Source: a virus | Strand: one strand, 5' to 3' | Virus record (IMG/VR): IMGVR_UViG_3300048582_000265 | Coordinates: 1 to 40,737 of that record | Length of the DNA stretch: 40,737 nt | Shown here: piece after piece, positions 8,205-15,088 of the stretch | Layout of the letters: each line of letters begins with the position of its first letter | How positions within the stretch are numbered: position 1 is the stretch's first letter | The notes under the pieces: model-generated | What the model was told of the DNA's origin: nothing | The model's database searches: none | The model's input: the letters and a program-made list of their open reading frames with translations, nothing else | Position numbers and translations under genes: made by a program

Positions 8205-9071
8205 TTGAAAAAAATTACTATCGATTCAAAAAATTACAAGCTGATTTCTTCTTATGCTGAGATGAATCAAAAAACCTTTTTTAAGGTTTGCCAAATTCGT
8301 TCGCAGTTTTTATTTGAGAATTCTCAGCCAGAAGGATATCATGCTGTAAAAATGGAAGTGTTTTCTGCGCTTTCAAACATTCCGTATCGAAAAATTTTAA
8401 AAATAAACGCTTTGCAATGGGCTGATTTGTTGCCTCACATTGATTTTGTGTTTACGGATGCACCCGATTTGGAAAAGAATTTCCTAGCAACGATTAAAAT
8501 TGGTGGTTTATTTGGCAGAAGATTCTATACTTCTGAAGGTTTTATTGATAAATCTAATTTGCTGGAGTTTTGCGATGCAGATACTGCCTTCATCAATGCA
8601 GGATTGGAGGAAAGTATGGAACCAATTTACAAGTTGTGTGCAATCATTTACCGACCAAAGCGCAAAGATTTAGCAGAATTTAAACGCTCCAATAAATGGA
8701 ACGGTGACATTCGCGAAGAATATAATCAGGTTAAAGCTGTTGATCGCTCAAAATTGTTTAGGAAAGCACCAGTTTATAAGCTTGTTGCAATATTCCTATA
8801 TTATTGGAGCTACCGACAAAAAGAGTTGATTAACAGCCCTGATTTAAAAATATTGTTTGAAGGTGAAAGCAAAGTGAAAGGTTTGGAAATTGGTTGGTTG
8901 GGAACGATGTTCAATATTTCAGGCAAAAACCATGGAACTTTTGAACAAGCCGTGCAACAAAATTGGCAATTGATTTTGTATGATATCGCCAATTCTATTG
9001 TGTTGGCAAAAAGCCAAGAGCAGGCACGAATTGACGAAACATTGTTTAACGAATTAAGAAATAGATCATGA
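8205..9071 (+). CDS. Hypothetical protein, 288 aa
   Basis: The best start is TTG 8205 (read MKKITIDSKNYKLIS), just after the TATATTTG promoter. An in-frame TTG at 8181 lies inside the promoter and cannot be transcribed from it; the first ATG (8262) would lose the N-terminal strand. The protein is mostly helical with a basic middle (YRPKRKDLAEFKRSNKW). No domain recognised. It leads a three-gene unit with two small membrane proteins and overlaps the next by 4 bases. Confidence 0.65.
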   Translation: MKKITIDSKNYKLISSYAEMNQKTFFKVCQIRSQFLFENSQPEGYHAVKMEVFSALSNIPYRKILKINALQWADLLPHIDFVFTDAPDLEKNFLATIKIGGLFGRRFYTSEGFIDKSNLLEFCDADTAFINAGLEESMEPIYKLCAIIYRPKRKDLAEFKRSNKWNGDIREEYNQVKAVDRSKLFRKAPVYKLVAIFLYYWSYRQKELINSPDLKILFEGESKVKGLEIGWLGTMFNISGKNHGTFEQAVQQNWQLILYDIANSIVLAKSQEQARIDETLFNELRNRS

Positions 9072-9265
9072 TAACAATTGCTAGAATTTTATTGCTTTTG
9101 ATAGTAGGCTTGTTTGTGGGCTTGCTGATTGTTTCTACTTGCAGAAGTTGCGAAAGTAAAAAACCAATTTTTGCCAAAATTAGATCAGTGCAAGTTCCTG
9201 AATCTATTTGCGAGGCAAAAGAAAATGAAGTTTCACTTAAAAACGAATATTATGTGGAGAATTAA
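9068..9265 (+). CDS. Small membrane protein, 65 aa
   Basis: One transmembrane helix at residues 4-24 (ARILLLLIVGLFVGLLIV), then Cys-rich STCRSC and a hydrophilic tail of about 35 residues. The Cys at about 25 is not in a canonical lipobox, so this is more likely a single-pass inner-membrane protein than a lipoprotein. It overlaps both neighbours and is probably translated in coupling with them. Function unknown. Confidence 0.6.
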   Translation: MITIARILLLLIVGLFVGLLIVSTCRSCESKKPIFAKIRSVQVPESICEAKENEVSLKNEYYVEN

Positions 9266-9437
9266 ACGAATTATTAGAAACCTTCTTTTCCTTATTGGAT
9301 TGGGTTCTTTGGTGACATTTATAGTATATTCTTTTTCAACAAAAGGTTGGCTGTTTATGGTTTTACTAATGCTGATTTCAGTTTGGTATATGGTTAAAAA
9401 TGCAGAAGAAGTTGATTCTAATTTGGAGGATTTTTGA
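9252..9437 (+). CDS. Small membrane protein, 61 aa
   Basis: I place the start at ATG 9252 (MWRIKRIIRN), inside the end of the previous gene; the frame is open further upstream but only as a shadow of that gene. There are two predicted transmembrane helices (about 10-27 and 32-48) with a basic N-terminus and an acidic C-terminus (EEVDSNLEDF). Function unknown. With the preceding gene it could form a membrane pair involved in host takeover or exclusion; that is speculation from context. Confidence 0.55.
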   Translation: MWRIKRIIRNLLFLIGLGSLVTFIVYSFSTKGWLFMVLLMLISVWYMVKNAEEVDSNLEDF

Positions 9438-9440
9438 GTT

Positions 9441-9490
9441 ATAACGTACGATGATAAAAGCCGTTTCAATGGCATTTTATCATGTGTTAT
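9441..9490. repeat. attC-like imperfect hairpin
   Basis: The outer arms ATAAC/GTTAT (9441-9445 and 9486-9490) enclose unpaired bases. An inner stem ATGATAAAAGCC (9451-9462) pairs with GGCATTTTATCAT (9471-9483), leaving one extra T unpaired; the loop is GTTTCAAT. AAC/GTT core triplets, an unpaired spacer and an extrahelical base are features of integron attC sites. It lies just before the 9554 gene, and another attC-like element follows that gene. Confidence 0.6.
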
Positions 9491-9553
9491 GTACAGTATG
9501 GCGAGTTTAAAGATAAACTAAAATAGAATATAAATTTAAAAAAGAAAAGAGCG

Positions 9554-9943
9554 ATGGAAAAATTAGAAGTAAAACATTTAGCACCATATTTACCTTATGG
9601 GTTGAAAATGTACACAAAGGCAGGTGTTTGGGATTTGGTTGTTTACAAGGCACAAGCGGAATATAAGTATGGTGTAATGATTGGAGAAGCTATGAATTGT
9701 GGTGTAAAACCAATACTTAGACCTTTATCAGAATTAAAATTTAGCAAAGATTTTATTTTAAAATTTGGTGGAGATAATCCAAATAATCTAAAAATGTGTA
9801 AATTAGATATTGATGATTTAGTTAATAACGGATTGGAATTTGAAACATATTACGGTTACTATGAATGGTTACTTGAAAATCATTTTGATGTGTTTGGATT
9901 AATAGATAAAGGATTAGCAATTGGCCATAATTTAGTAGAATAA
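9554..9943 (+). CDS. Conserved phage hypothetical protein, 129 aa
   Basis: 129 aa starting MEKLEVKHLAPYLPYGLKM. Proteins opening with KHLAPYLPYGLK are, from memory, frequent in Bacteroidota phages and prophages, without known function. No membrane segment or catalytic motif is seen. The gene is isolated: attC-like hairpins lie upstream (9441-9490) and downstream (10011-10062), so it has the outline of a one-gene cassette. No promoter of its own is obvious. Confidence 0.7.
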   Translation: MEKLEVKHLAPYLPYGLKMYTKAGVWDLVVYKAQAEYKYGVMIGEAMNCGVKPILRPLSELKFSKDFILKFGGDNPNNLKMCKLDIDDLVNNGLEFETYYGYYEWLLENHFDVFGLIDKGLAIGHNLVE

Positions 9944-9948
9944 GTGCG

Positions 9949-10002
9949 TTGGCTTTTCTTTTTCCTTACGATGAATATTAATCGAAGCGAGAAGTTAAGC
10001 CA
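9949..10002. repeat. Imperfect inverted repeat TGGCTT/AAGCCA
   Basis: TGGCTT (9949-9954) pairs with AAGCCA (9997-10002), with partial pairing between (CGAT at 9969-9972, ATCG near 9981-9984). It immediately precedes the second 52-base hairpin repeat. It may be a degenerate second attC-like site or a weak terminator without a T-run; it is too imperfect to decide. Confidence 0.3.
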
Positions 10003-10010
10003 TATTGTAC

Positions 10011-10062
10011 ATAACTGCCTAAATAAGCGTCTGCGAAGTTGCGCTTATTTTAAGTTATAAGT
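10011..10062. repeat. 52-base hairpin repeat, copy 2 (attC-like)
   Basis: Exact copy of 1114-1165, 8.9 kb away. The inner stem AAATAAGCG/CGCTTATTT is intact. The outer stem is shorter here (ATAACT/AGTTAT), because the bases before 10011 differ from copy 1. Exact identity over 52 non-coding bases in an otherwise diverged genome points to recent duplication, recombination or selection on the element. Confidence 0.75.
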
Positions 10063-10083
10063 CTTACAACAAAAATAAAGTAT

Positions 10084-10572
10084 ATGAAAGATAAAGTTTT
10101 ACCAACAACATCAGATTTCCAGCATAATGGATGTTGTCACTCGCTTGTTGCAAATTTTAAAGGAATTGCATGCGATAAGCCAATAGAACCACCAACTTCT
10201 TATTTAATTATTCCAGCCGAAATGGATTTTAATAAAAATGAAGTTATTGAAGCAATTAAAGAAATAAGGAAAGAACGTGGCCAGAACCAAAGAATTATTG
10301 TTGTAGGTTCAAATCATGCGATTGTTGAAGAGGTTTTTAAATTATATGAAGATTTAAAAAATGAAGATGCAATATTGGCAACAAGAGGTTGTGGAAAGCA
10401 CCATAGTGCTGAAAAATTAGCAAATCAAATGTTGAAGTTTTCCGCTACTTGCAATGAAGCTAGTAGAAGCATTAAAATTTTATCAAATCACATAGATAAT
10501 TTAGGCAAAGTTGCGGTGATTTCTAAACCAGAACATCCTTTCCAAAAATTTATTGGTAAGAAAAAATATTAG
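10084..10572 (+). CDS. Hypothetical protein, 162 aa
   Basis: 162 aa with a Rossmann-like run (NQRIIVVGSNHAIVEEVFK, about 77-96). Several Cys/His residues lie in the N-terminal part (NGCCHS, GIACDK) and at RGCGKHH (about 112-118), which might bind metal. No named family recognised. Two bases separate it from the next gene, so it is in an operon with the membrane peptide and the SSB-tailed protein. Confidence 0.65.
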   Translation: MKDKVLPTTSDFQHNGCCHSLVANFKGIACDKPIEPPTSYLIIPAEMDFNKNEVIEAIKEIRKERGQNQRIIVVGSNHAIVEEVFKLYEDLKNEDAILATRGCGKHHSAEKLANQMLKFSATCNEASRSIKILSNHIDNLGKVAVISKPEHPFQKFIGKKKY

Positions 10573-10574
10573 TT

Positions 10575-10763
10575 ATGAATATACAATTAATCTTACATGT
10601 AGTTGCTGGATGCTTCATTTACAACATCATCATCAAAGCAATAGGCAATATGATTTTTAAGAGAATATTTGGCAAAGATGAAGATGAATTTACATCGGTA
10701 ATTAGAAAAACTTTTGATGAACGATTAAAAGAAAAACAGGAACAAAAAGCAAACCATGAATAA
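10575..10763 (+). CDS. Small membrane protein, 62 aa
   Basis: One hydrophobic segment (about 4-30, ILHVVAGCFIYNIIIKAI) followed by a strongly charged helix (DERLKEKQEQKANHE). It overlaps the SSB-tailed protein gene by 8 bases. Function unknown. Confidence 0.55.
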   Translation: MNIQLILHVVAGCFIYNIIIKAIGNMIFKRIFGKDEDEFTSVIRKTFDERLKEKQEQKANHE

Positions 10764-11121
10764 CATCAGTACAAACTTAAATCTTTCAGCACTCAAGCAT
10801 GCTAGAAAAAAAATGAAACTTCAAAACGGAAATGAAGTTGAATGTTTAGTTATACCAATCGAATTGAACCACCTTTTTCAAGGAAAAGAAGGAGCAGTTT
10901 ATTTAAACACAATTGGTTTTCCGATGAAGGAGCGAAAGGAACACGAAACGCACATCATCAAGCAATCTTTCAAAAAAGAGTTTTTGGATACACTAACAGA
11001 AGAAGAGCGCAAATCTTTGCCAATTTTTGGCAACCATTCTGTTTATGATGGTCCAACTGCTCAGGTGAATAATGTTTCCATGGAAAGTGGTGGCGAAAAA
11101 GACGATGATTTGCCATTCTAA
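10756..11121 (+). CDS. Putative single-strand DNA binding or SSB-mimic protein
   Basis: 121 aa of predicted beta-rich fold (NGNEVECLVIPIELNHLF, then GAVYLNTIGF) ending in GEKDDDLPF. Bacterial SSB proteins end in an acidic tip such as DDDIPF that recruits replication and repair proteins. The tip, the length and a possible OB-like body suggest an SSB or SSB-like replication partner. The primase-helicase at 19886 ends in DEDLPF as well, so two replication proteins may dock on the same host site. Bacteroidota phages carry similar short proteins of unproven function. Last gene before the terminator at 11209. Confidence 0.5.
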   Translation: MNNISTNLNLSALKHARKKMKLQNGNEVECLVIPIELNHLFQGKEGAVYLNTIGFPMKERKEHETHIIKQSFKKEFLDTLTEEERKSLPIFGNHSVYDGPTAQVNNVSMESGGEKDDDLPF

Positions 11122-11144
11122 CTACCGTCTGAGCAAACGGTGGT
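11121..11144 (+). other. Hairpin at the end of the SSB-like gene
   Basis: ACTACCGT (11121-11128) pairs with ACGGTGGT (11137-11144), with one G-T wobble and an 8-base loop. It overlaps the stop codon of the SSB-like gene and is followed by TTATAAAAAAAC, a poor T-run. It may stabilise the 3' end or act as a weak terminator backed up by the stronger one at 11209. Confidence 0.4.
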
Positions 11145-11208
11145 TTATAAAAAAACTATCTGCATTTTTTTGGCTTCATATCCCTATTTTTTGTGCAGAT
11201 ACAAAAGG

Positions 11209-11234
11209 CTCTCTCTTAACCGAGAGAGTTTTTT
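11209..11234 (+). terminator. Rho-independent terminator
   Basis: CTCTCTC (11209-11215) and GAGAGAG (11222-11228) form a 7-bp stem with loop TTAACC, followed by TTTTTT. It ends the 10084-11121 operon just before the promoter of the structured leader. Confidence 0.85.
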
Positions 11235-11246
11235 CTAAAAAAGTTC

Positions 11247-11276
11247 TTTGATTTTTAATTTTTATGCGTATGTTTG
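11247..11276 (+). promoter_or_regulatory. Promoter of the structured RNA / 11432 gene
   Basis: TTTG (11247-11250), 18 bases, then TATGTTTG (11269-11276): both boxes match the Bacteroidota consensus. Transcription should start near 11281, exactly at the first base pairs of the long stem of the structured RNA. This coincidence supports both calls. Confidence 0.7.
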
Positions 11277-11279
11277 TCG

Positions 11280-11411
11280 TGACCCAATAATTTAGATAAC
11301 GATCTGAATATTTTATTATTAACGATAAACCGCTTCCATCTGTGGTAGCAATGTCCGAAAGGCTTGTAACTCTAATTCTCTGAATTATTGGGTCAACCCT
11401 TTTGGAAGCGG
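11280..11411 (+). ncRNA. Candidate pseudoknotted RNA (leader or small RNA)
   Basis: Stem P1 pairs 11280-11296 with 11379-11395: 17 bp, all Watson-Crick except one G-U. Inside its loop CCGCTTCCA (11330-11338) is a perfect complement of TGGAAGCGG (11403-11411), which lies outside P1, so the order is A-B-A'-B', an H-type pseudoknot. A GAAA-capped hairpin with CC/GG (around 11355-11362) lies within P1. The promoter at 11247 would start the RNA at P1. The 3' strand of the pseudoknot covers a possible TTG start (11402) of the next gene, so translation control is one option; a free small RNA is another. No known RNA family recognised. Confidence 0.6.
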
Positions 11412-11431
11412 CGTATAAAAACTTTTTTGAG

Positions 11432-11701
11432 ATGACCCGAAAAAAAGAAAAAGCGCAACAATTACAGCTGGTACTTGAGCGCATCGAAAAACGAGGAATT
11501 GATATTCTTCCATTACTAAATTTTGTGAATGATGAAATTGGAATTGAACTGCTATTTCAGTATCTTCCAAAGCTTCACGACAACTACTTAAATTTATTTC
11601 TACTCAATGAAGATGATTTTATTGATAAAAAAGAAGTAAGAACTCATTTGCTTATGCTTTCAGGAATGAAAGAAGCAATTTACACAGGAATAGCTAATTA
11701 A
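11432..11701 (+). CDS. Hypothetical helical protein downstream of the structured RNA
   Basis: 89 aa from ATG 11432 (MTRKKEKAQQLQLVLERIEKR). An in-frame TTG at 11402 would add ten residues and would place the start codon inside the pseudoknot. The protein is almost wholly helical with a basic start and acidic end; no family recognised. It appears to be controlled by the leader RNA at 11280-11411 and forms a one-gene unit between that RNA and the outer-membrane protein gene. Confidence 0.6.
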   Translation: MTRKKEKAQQLQLVLERIEKRGIDILPLLNFVNDEIGIELLFQYLPKLHDNYLNLFLLNEDDFIDKKEVRTHLLMLSGMKEAIYTGIAN

Positions 11702-11711
11702 AAATATTTAT

Positions 11712-11719
11712 TAACTTTG
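11712..11719 (+). promoter_or_regulatory. -7 promoter element for the outer-membrane protein gene
   Basis: TAACTTTG matches TAnnTTTG and lies 14 bases before the ATG. No good TTTG is visible 19-20 bases upstream, so the -33 part is weak. With the terminator at 12454 it would make the 11734 gene an independent transcription unit, able to be expressed from a prophage. Confidence 0.45.
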
Positions 11720-11733
11720 ATAAAAAAAACGAT

Positions 11734-12426
11734 ATGAAAAAAATATTTTTTATAGCATTGATGATTGTTTCATTTGGAGCAAATACACAAGTAAATTTTG
11801 GAATAGGTATTTTTCAAAACTTTGGAAATGTTTATGCCGACAATGGAACTTATTCTGCTGAAAAATTCAATATGAATCCATCCAGTACAGGAATAAGTAT
11901 ATTTTTCGGTAAAGAATTAAGAACAGAAGGTTGGTATTCTGAATTCAAAGCAGATATTTCAATTTTAGGAGATACTTCAATTTTAGTGAATTCGGATGCT
12001 TATTCTCCTATTTTAGCTGAAATAGATGATTCATACACTACTGATATAATTGAAAAAACGTATGACTATAATATTGCAGCTTACAAAACAAGCCATCAAT
12101 TGGTGCAATTTATTTTGAATAGAAAAGTTTCAAAATATTTTTCTTTGGGTGGTGGCATTGCAATGGATATCAGAAAATCAAATTATGATGATTTAAACGG
12201 AATTGTTCGCTACCAATGGAATACAAATTCAAGTACCTATCTTTATGCTTCAGATAATAATTTAAGTGTAAATTCTTATTCTAAAAATTCAGTTAATTTG
12301 ATGATTCCAATAAATTTCAGATTTCATTTACCAGTTAAGAAAATGGAGTTTATTTTTTCTAATTCATTTATGTTAGCAAATAACAATCATTCTTATTTTC
12401 AATCAAACCTGATGTTTCAATTTTAA
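11734..12426 (+). CDS. Phage-encoded outer-membrane beta-barrel protein (moron)
   Basis: 230 aa. The N-terminus (MKKIFFIALMIVSFGANTQ) is a typical Sec signal peptide with cleavage near residue 18-19. The remainder alternates polar and hydrophobic residues in strand-length blocks (VNFGIGIFQNFG, YFSLGGGIAMDIR, VNLMIPINFRFHL) and ends in SNLMFQF, the C-terminal aromatic signature of outer-membrane barrels. The gene has its own -7 element and terminator and sits between accessory genes and late unit 2. Likely roles for such a moron are receptor masking, superinfection exclusion or host surface change in the lysogen; these are inferences. Confidence 0.75.
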   Translation: MKKIFFIALMIVSFGANTQVNFGIGIFQNFGNVYADNGTYSAEKFNMNPSSTGISIFFGKELRTEGWYSEFKADISILGDTSILVNSDAYSPILAEIDDSYTTDIIEKTYDYNIAAYKTSHQLVQFILNRKVSKYFSLGGGIAMDIRKSNYDDLNGIVRYQWNTNSSTYLYASDNNLSVNSYSKNSVNLMIPINFRFHLPVKKMEFIFSNSFMLANNNHSYFQSNLMFQF

Positions 12427-12453
12427 ATTATTGTTTCATTCTTAATTTACATG

Positions 12454-12484
12454 AAGCTCATTCTTAATCGAATGGGCTTTTTTT
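12454..12484 (+). terminator. Rho-independent terminator after the moron
   Basis: AAGCTCATTC pairs with GAATGGGCTT (one T-G wobble) around loop TTAATC, followed by seven T. It ends the outer-membrane protein unit and isolates late promoter 2, which starts three bases further on. Confidence 0.9.
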
Positions 12485-12486
12485 GT

Positions 12487-12525
12487 GTCCTTTCGCGCGC
12501 GCACGTATATCCGCAATTTTGCACT
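12487..12525 (+). promoter_or_regulatory. Late promoter 2
   Basis: GTCCTTT, CGCGCGCGC, ACGTATAT and AATTTTGC occur in the same order and spacing as in the other three late promoters, with GTCC exactly 39 bases before the ATG at 12526. Bases 12494-12510 alternate pyrimidine and purine without a break. It drives portal, adaptor and lysis genes. Confidence 0.85.
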
Positions 12526-12825
12526 ATGAACATTGCGCAGGCATTAGAAATAATTGAATCGGGCAAAGTGTTTAGTTTGCTTTATGTGCCGTTTGATAAA
12601 AAGAAAAAATCAGGCGGTGGTAAAAAGTTTAGAGATGAATTGATGATTACGGTTCCAAAACAAGAACGTGATCCAATCAAAGCCAAAAACTTTGTGCCAC
12701 AAAACCACAAAGCAAATGCAACACGAAATTTGTACAAGTGTATTGGCGGTGAACCAACTGCTGCTATCGTTACGATTCACATTTTTCTGATTCTTGAAGT
12801 CAATGGCGAAAAAGTGATGTTATGA
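12526..12825 (+). CDS. Small protein preceding the portal, 99 aa
   Basis: The start is ATG 12526 (MNIAQALEIIESGKVFSLL), abutting late promoter 2; an in-frame ATG at 12451 lies upstream of the promoter, inside the terminator. It has a basic, glycine-rich centre (KKKKSGGGKKFRDE) and a beta-rich end. It overlaps the portal gene by 4 bases. Unknown function; the constant place before the portal suggests a head assembly role. Confidence 0.65.
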   Translation: MNIAQALEIIESGKVFSLLYVPFDKKKKSGGGKKFRDELMITVPKQERDPIKAKNFVPQNHKANATRNLYKCIGGEPTAAIVTIHIFLILEVNGEKVML

Positions 12826-14162
12826 GTGATAAAATTGATTTGTATGCAATAAACGTTCAAGGTGCTGTTCATCGAACTGGTGTTTTGGAACGTACAGGAG
12901 CAATTGTTTCTTTGTTGCCACCCGATGCAGGGAGCCGACCAGTAAGTGAAGGTTTCTCTGATATTTCTACACAAGATTACCAACCTTGGGGAGAATCAAA
13001 CAATTTGCCAACCGAATGGCGTTTGAAAGCCGAAAAATCAACCAAAGCTTATCCTTTAATCGCCAAATCTGTTGGAATGATTTATGGACGTGGCTTAACT
13101 TATTGGATAGAAACCACCAATGCAGACGGCTCGCTGAACAAAGATTTCACCAAAAATCCAGAAATTGATTTGTTTTTAAGAAACAACTTCTGCAACTTCC
13201 TGATGCAACAGCGTGCAATGGATTTGTTTCTTCCTGGTAACATGTTTTGTGAGTTTATTTTGAGCAAAGGTTTAAACAAAATTGTTGGTTTATCGCATAA
13301 AGAAGCAGAATTTACACGTTTTGGAAAAATCCGTGAAGATAAATCGGGCTTTGATTTTGTGAGATACACAGGAGATTGGTCAAAACCTAGTGAAGCAACT
13401 CCAATTCCATTTTTGAACCGTGAAGAGTTTGATCCAGAATTCATCAAAAAAGAATTTAAAGCACAAAAGAAATTTGTTTGGCATTCTCATTTGCCATCAC
13501 CAGGACGCACAATTTATGCTTGGCCACCACATGGCGGTTTGTATCGTAAAGACGGTTGGTTGGATTTTGCCAACTCAGTTCCTGAATTAATGAATAACAT
13601 CAACAAAAACGCTGCAAACATTCGTTATCATATCAAAATCCCGTACATGTATTGGGAACAGGCAGTTGAAAACTGGAAAGGTTTGGAGAAAAAGAACCAA
13701 GATGCAATCATCAACGAAAAATTAACCGAATTAGATACTTTCCTTTCAGGTTCTGACAATGTTGGCAAAAGTTTCTATTCTCATTTTGCCACTGATACTA
13801 TTACAGGGAAACCGATAAACGGTTGGGATATTATTGAACTGAATGATCCAATCAAAGCAGATAAATATTTAACTTCTGTTGAACAGGCTGATATTCAAAC
13901 AGCATCTGCATATAGCATTGATTCATCGCTTTCAGGAGTTCAAATTTCGGGCGCAATGTCTGGAGCAGGTTCTGGTTCTGACAAAAGAGTTGGTTTTGAA
14001 AATTCTGTCAACACATCTTATTGGTACAGCGAAGCCATCACAGAACCTTTGAACTTGGTTGCATGGTTTAATGGATGGGACCAGAATTTGAAGTTTGGTT
14101 TTATCCATGATATTCCAACTTCATTAAACGAAAATAAATCAGGAACTAAAACTCAAGTATAA
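12822..14162 (+). CDS. Portal protein
   Basis: 446 aa. The length is right for a compact portal. The N-terminal part contains QPWGESNNLPTEW, and the centre contains long helical stem-like regions (LMNNINKNAANIRYHIKIP) typical of portals from Bacteroidota phages. The C-terminal region has a Ser/Gly-rich tract (SGAMSGAGSGSDKR) and ends flexible. The portal forms the dodecameric ring for DNA entry and tail attachment. It is separated from terminase by 4.8 kb of accessory genes, unlike the common order, but shares the late promoter type. Assigned by resemblance and position; there is no catalytic motif. Confidence 0.75.
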   Translation: MSDKIDLYAINVQGAVHRTGVLERTGAIVSLLPPDAGSRPVSEGFSDISTQDYQPWGESNNLPTEWRLKAEKSTKAYPLIAKSVGMIYGRGLTYWIETTNADGSLNKDFTKNPEIDLFLRNNFCNFLMQQRAMDLFLPGNMFCEFILSKGLNKIVGLSHKEAEFTRFGKIREDKSGFDFVRYTGDWSKPSEATPIPFLNREEFDPEFIKKEFKAQKKFVWHSHLPSPGRTIYAWPPHGGLYRKDGWLDFANSVPELMNNINKNAANIRYHIKIPYMYWEQAVENWKGLEKKNQDAIINEKLTELDTFLSGSDNVGKSFYSHFATDTITGKPINGWDIIELNDPIKADKYLTSVEQADIQTASAYSIDSSLSGVQISGAMSGAGSGSDKRVGFENSVNTSYWYSEAITEPLNLVAWFNGWDQNLKFGFIHDIPTSLNENKSGTKTQV

Positions 14163-15088
14163 TGTTTTTAGCAACACTCGAAGATTTAAAGAAATATGTA
14201 ATTGTTTCAAATCAGTTCACAATGCCAAATATTGAAGTTGTGAAAAAAGATATCATTTCGGTTTATTTCGAAAAATGGATTCCAAAATCTTTAATCACAG
14301 CAATTGAAGGTTACAAAGCTGATGCAAACGCCATCAAACAAGAAAGTTTTGTTTTGTTTGAAAATGCCTTAGCGAAATTGTGTATTAATCAATATTTGGT
14401 TTCTGGTCAAATTTCAATTTCAGATGGTGCAATAACTAGAACCGAATCAGAACATGAAAAAACAGCCTACAAAAATCAAATCAATGAAAATAGAGATCAG
14501 TATTTAGACAATGGTTTAAATGCAATTGAAGATTTATTTAATTTGATGGATGCTAACACATCATTATTTGCAGGATGGTCCACATCTGTAATGAAAGTGC
14601 GCTCACAAAAATTGTTGATTCAATCGGCAACTGAATTTGATTTGATTGAAATGCTTTTCAGAAAAAACGCAACCTATTTCCAATTGCTTTCATCTCAAGA
14701 AACATGTATTGATTTGTATTTGCGTGCAAGGTTTTCAACAACTTTAATTGATGAGATTGTTGCAAATGCTTCATTAATCCCTGAGAAAAAACAATTCAGA
14801 ATATATCTACAAAAAGCCTTGGCAAATTTCACCTTAATGAGTGCCATCAAAGATAAAATTGGAACGCTAACACCTTCAGGTTTCAAGATTTTTGAGCAGG
14901 ATAAAGACACAGCTTCAACATTAGAAACTTCTGCCTCGAATGAAGCGTTTTCTGCTGCCATTCGTGCGCGTGAAGATGTAGCAAAAAGATACATGAATTT
15001 GGCAAATTCGTATATGTATTCCAATAAATCAGCGTTTGGACTTACGGATGATGAAACGCCACTTACAAAAACAGCAAACTGGATGTAA
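14162..15088 (+). CDS. Head-tail adaptor-like protein (DUF6712-like)
   Basis: 308 aa, nearly all helical. It follows the portal with a one-base stop/start overlap (TAATG). Size, helical make-up and location resemble DUF6712-type proteins found beside Bacteroidota phage portals. I recall that family but cannot run a profile. A connector or neck role would fit. It overlaps the holin candidate by one base. Confidence 0.5.
   Translation: MFLATLEDLKKYVIVSNQFTMPNIEVVKKDIISVYFEKWIPKSLITAIEGYKADANAIKQESFVLFENALAKLCINQYLVSGQISISDGAITRTESEHEKTAYKNQINENRDQYLDNGLNAIEDLFNLMDANTSLFAGWSTSVMKVRSQKLLIQSATEFDLIEMLFRKNATYFQLLSSQETCIDLYLRARFSTTLIDEIVANASLIPEKKQFRIYLQKALANFTLMSAIKDKIGTLTPSGFKIFEQDKDTASTLETSASNEAFSAAIRAREDVAKRYMNLANSYMYSNKSAFGLTDDETPLTKTANWM

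Larger units (their letters stand above)
11122..11431. other. Non-coding stretch: hairpins, terminator, promoter, leader RNA
   Basis: There is no credible gene in these 310 bases. They contain a hairpin at 11121-11144, an inverted repeat TATCTGCA/TGCAGATA (11157-11164 and 11194-11201), a strong terminator (11209-11234), a promoter (11247-11276) and a candidate pseudoknotted RNA (11280-11411). Confidence 0.7.

Noticed and set aside
12451-12525. Upstream start for the 12526 gene
   Set aside because: It would lie inside the terminator and late promoter 2; the same holds for the 30672 start before 30693. The conserved 39-base distance fixes the starts at the promoter-abutting ATGs.
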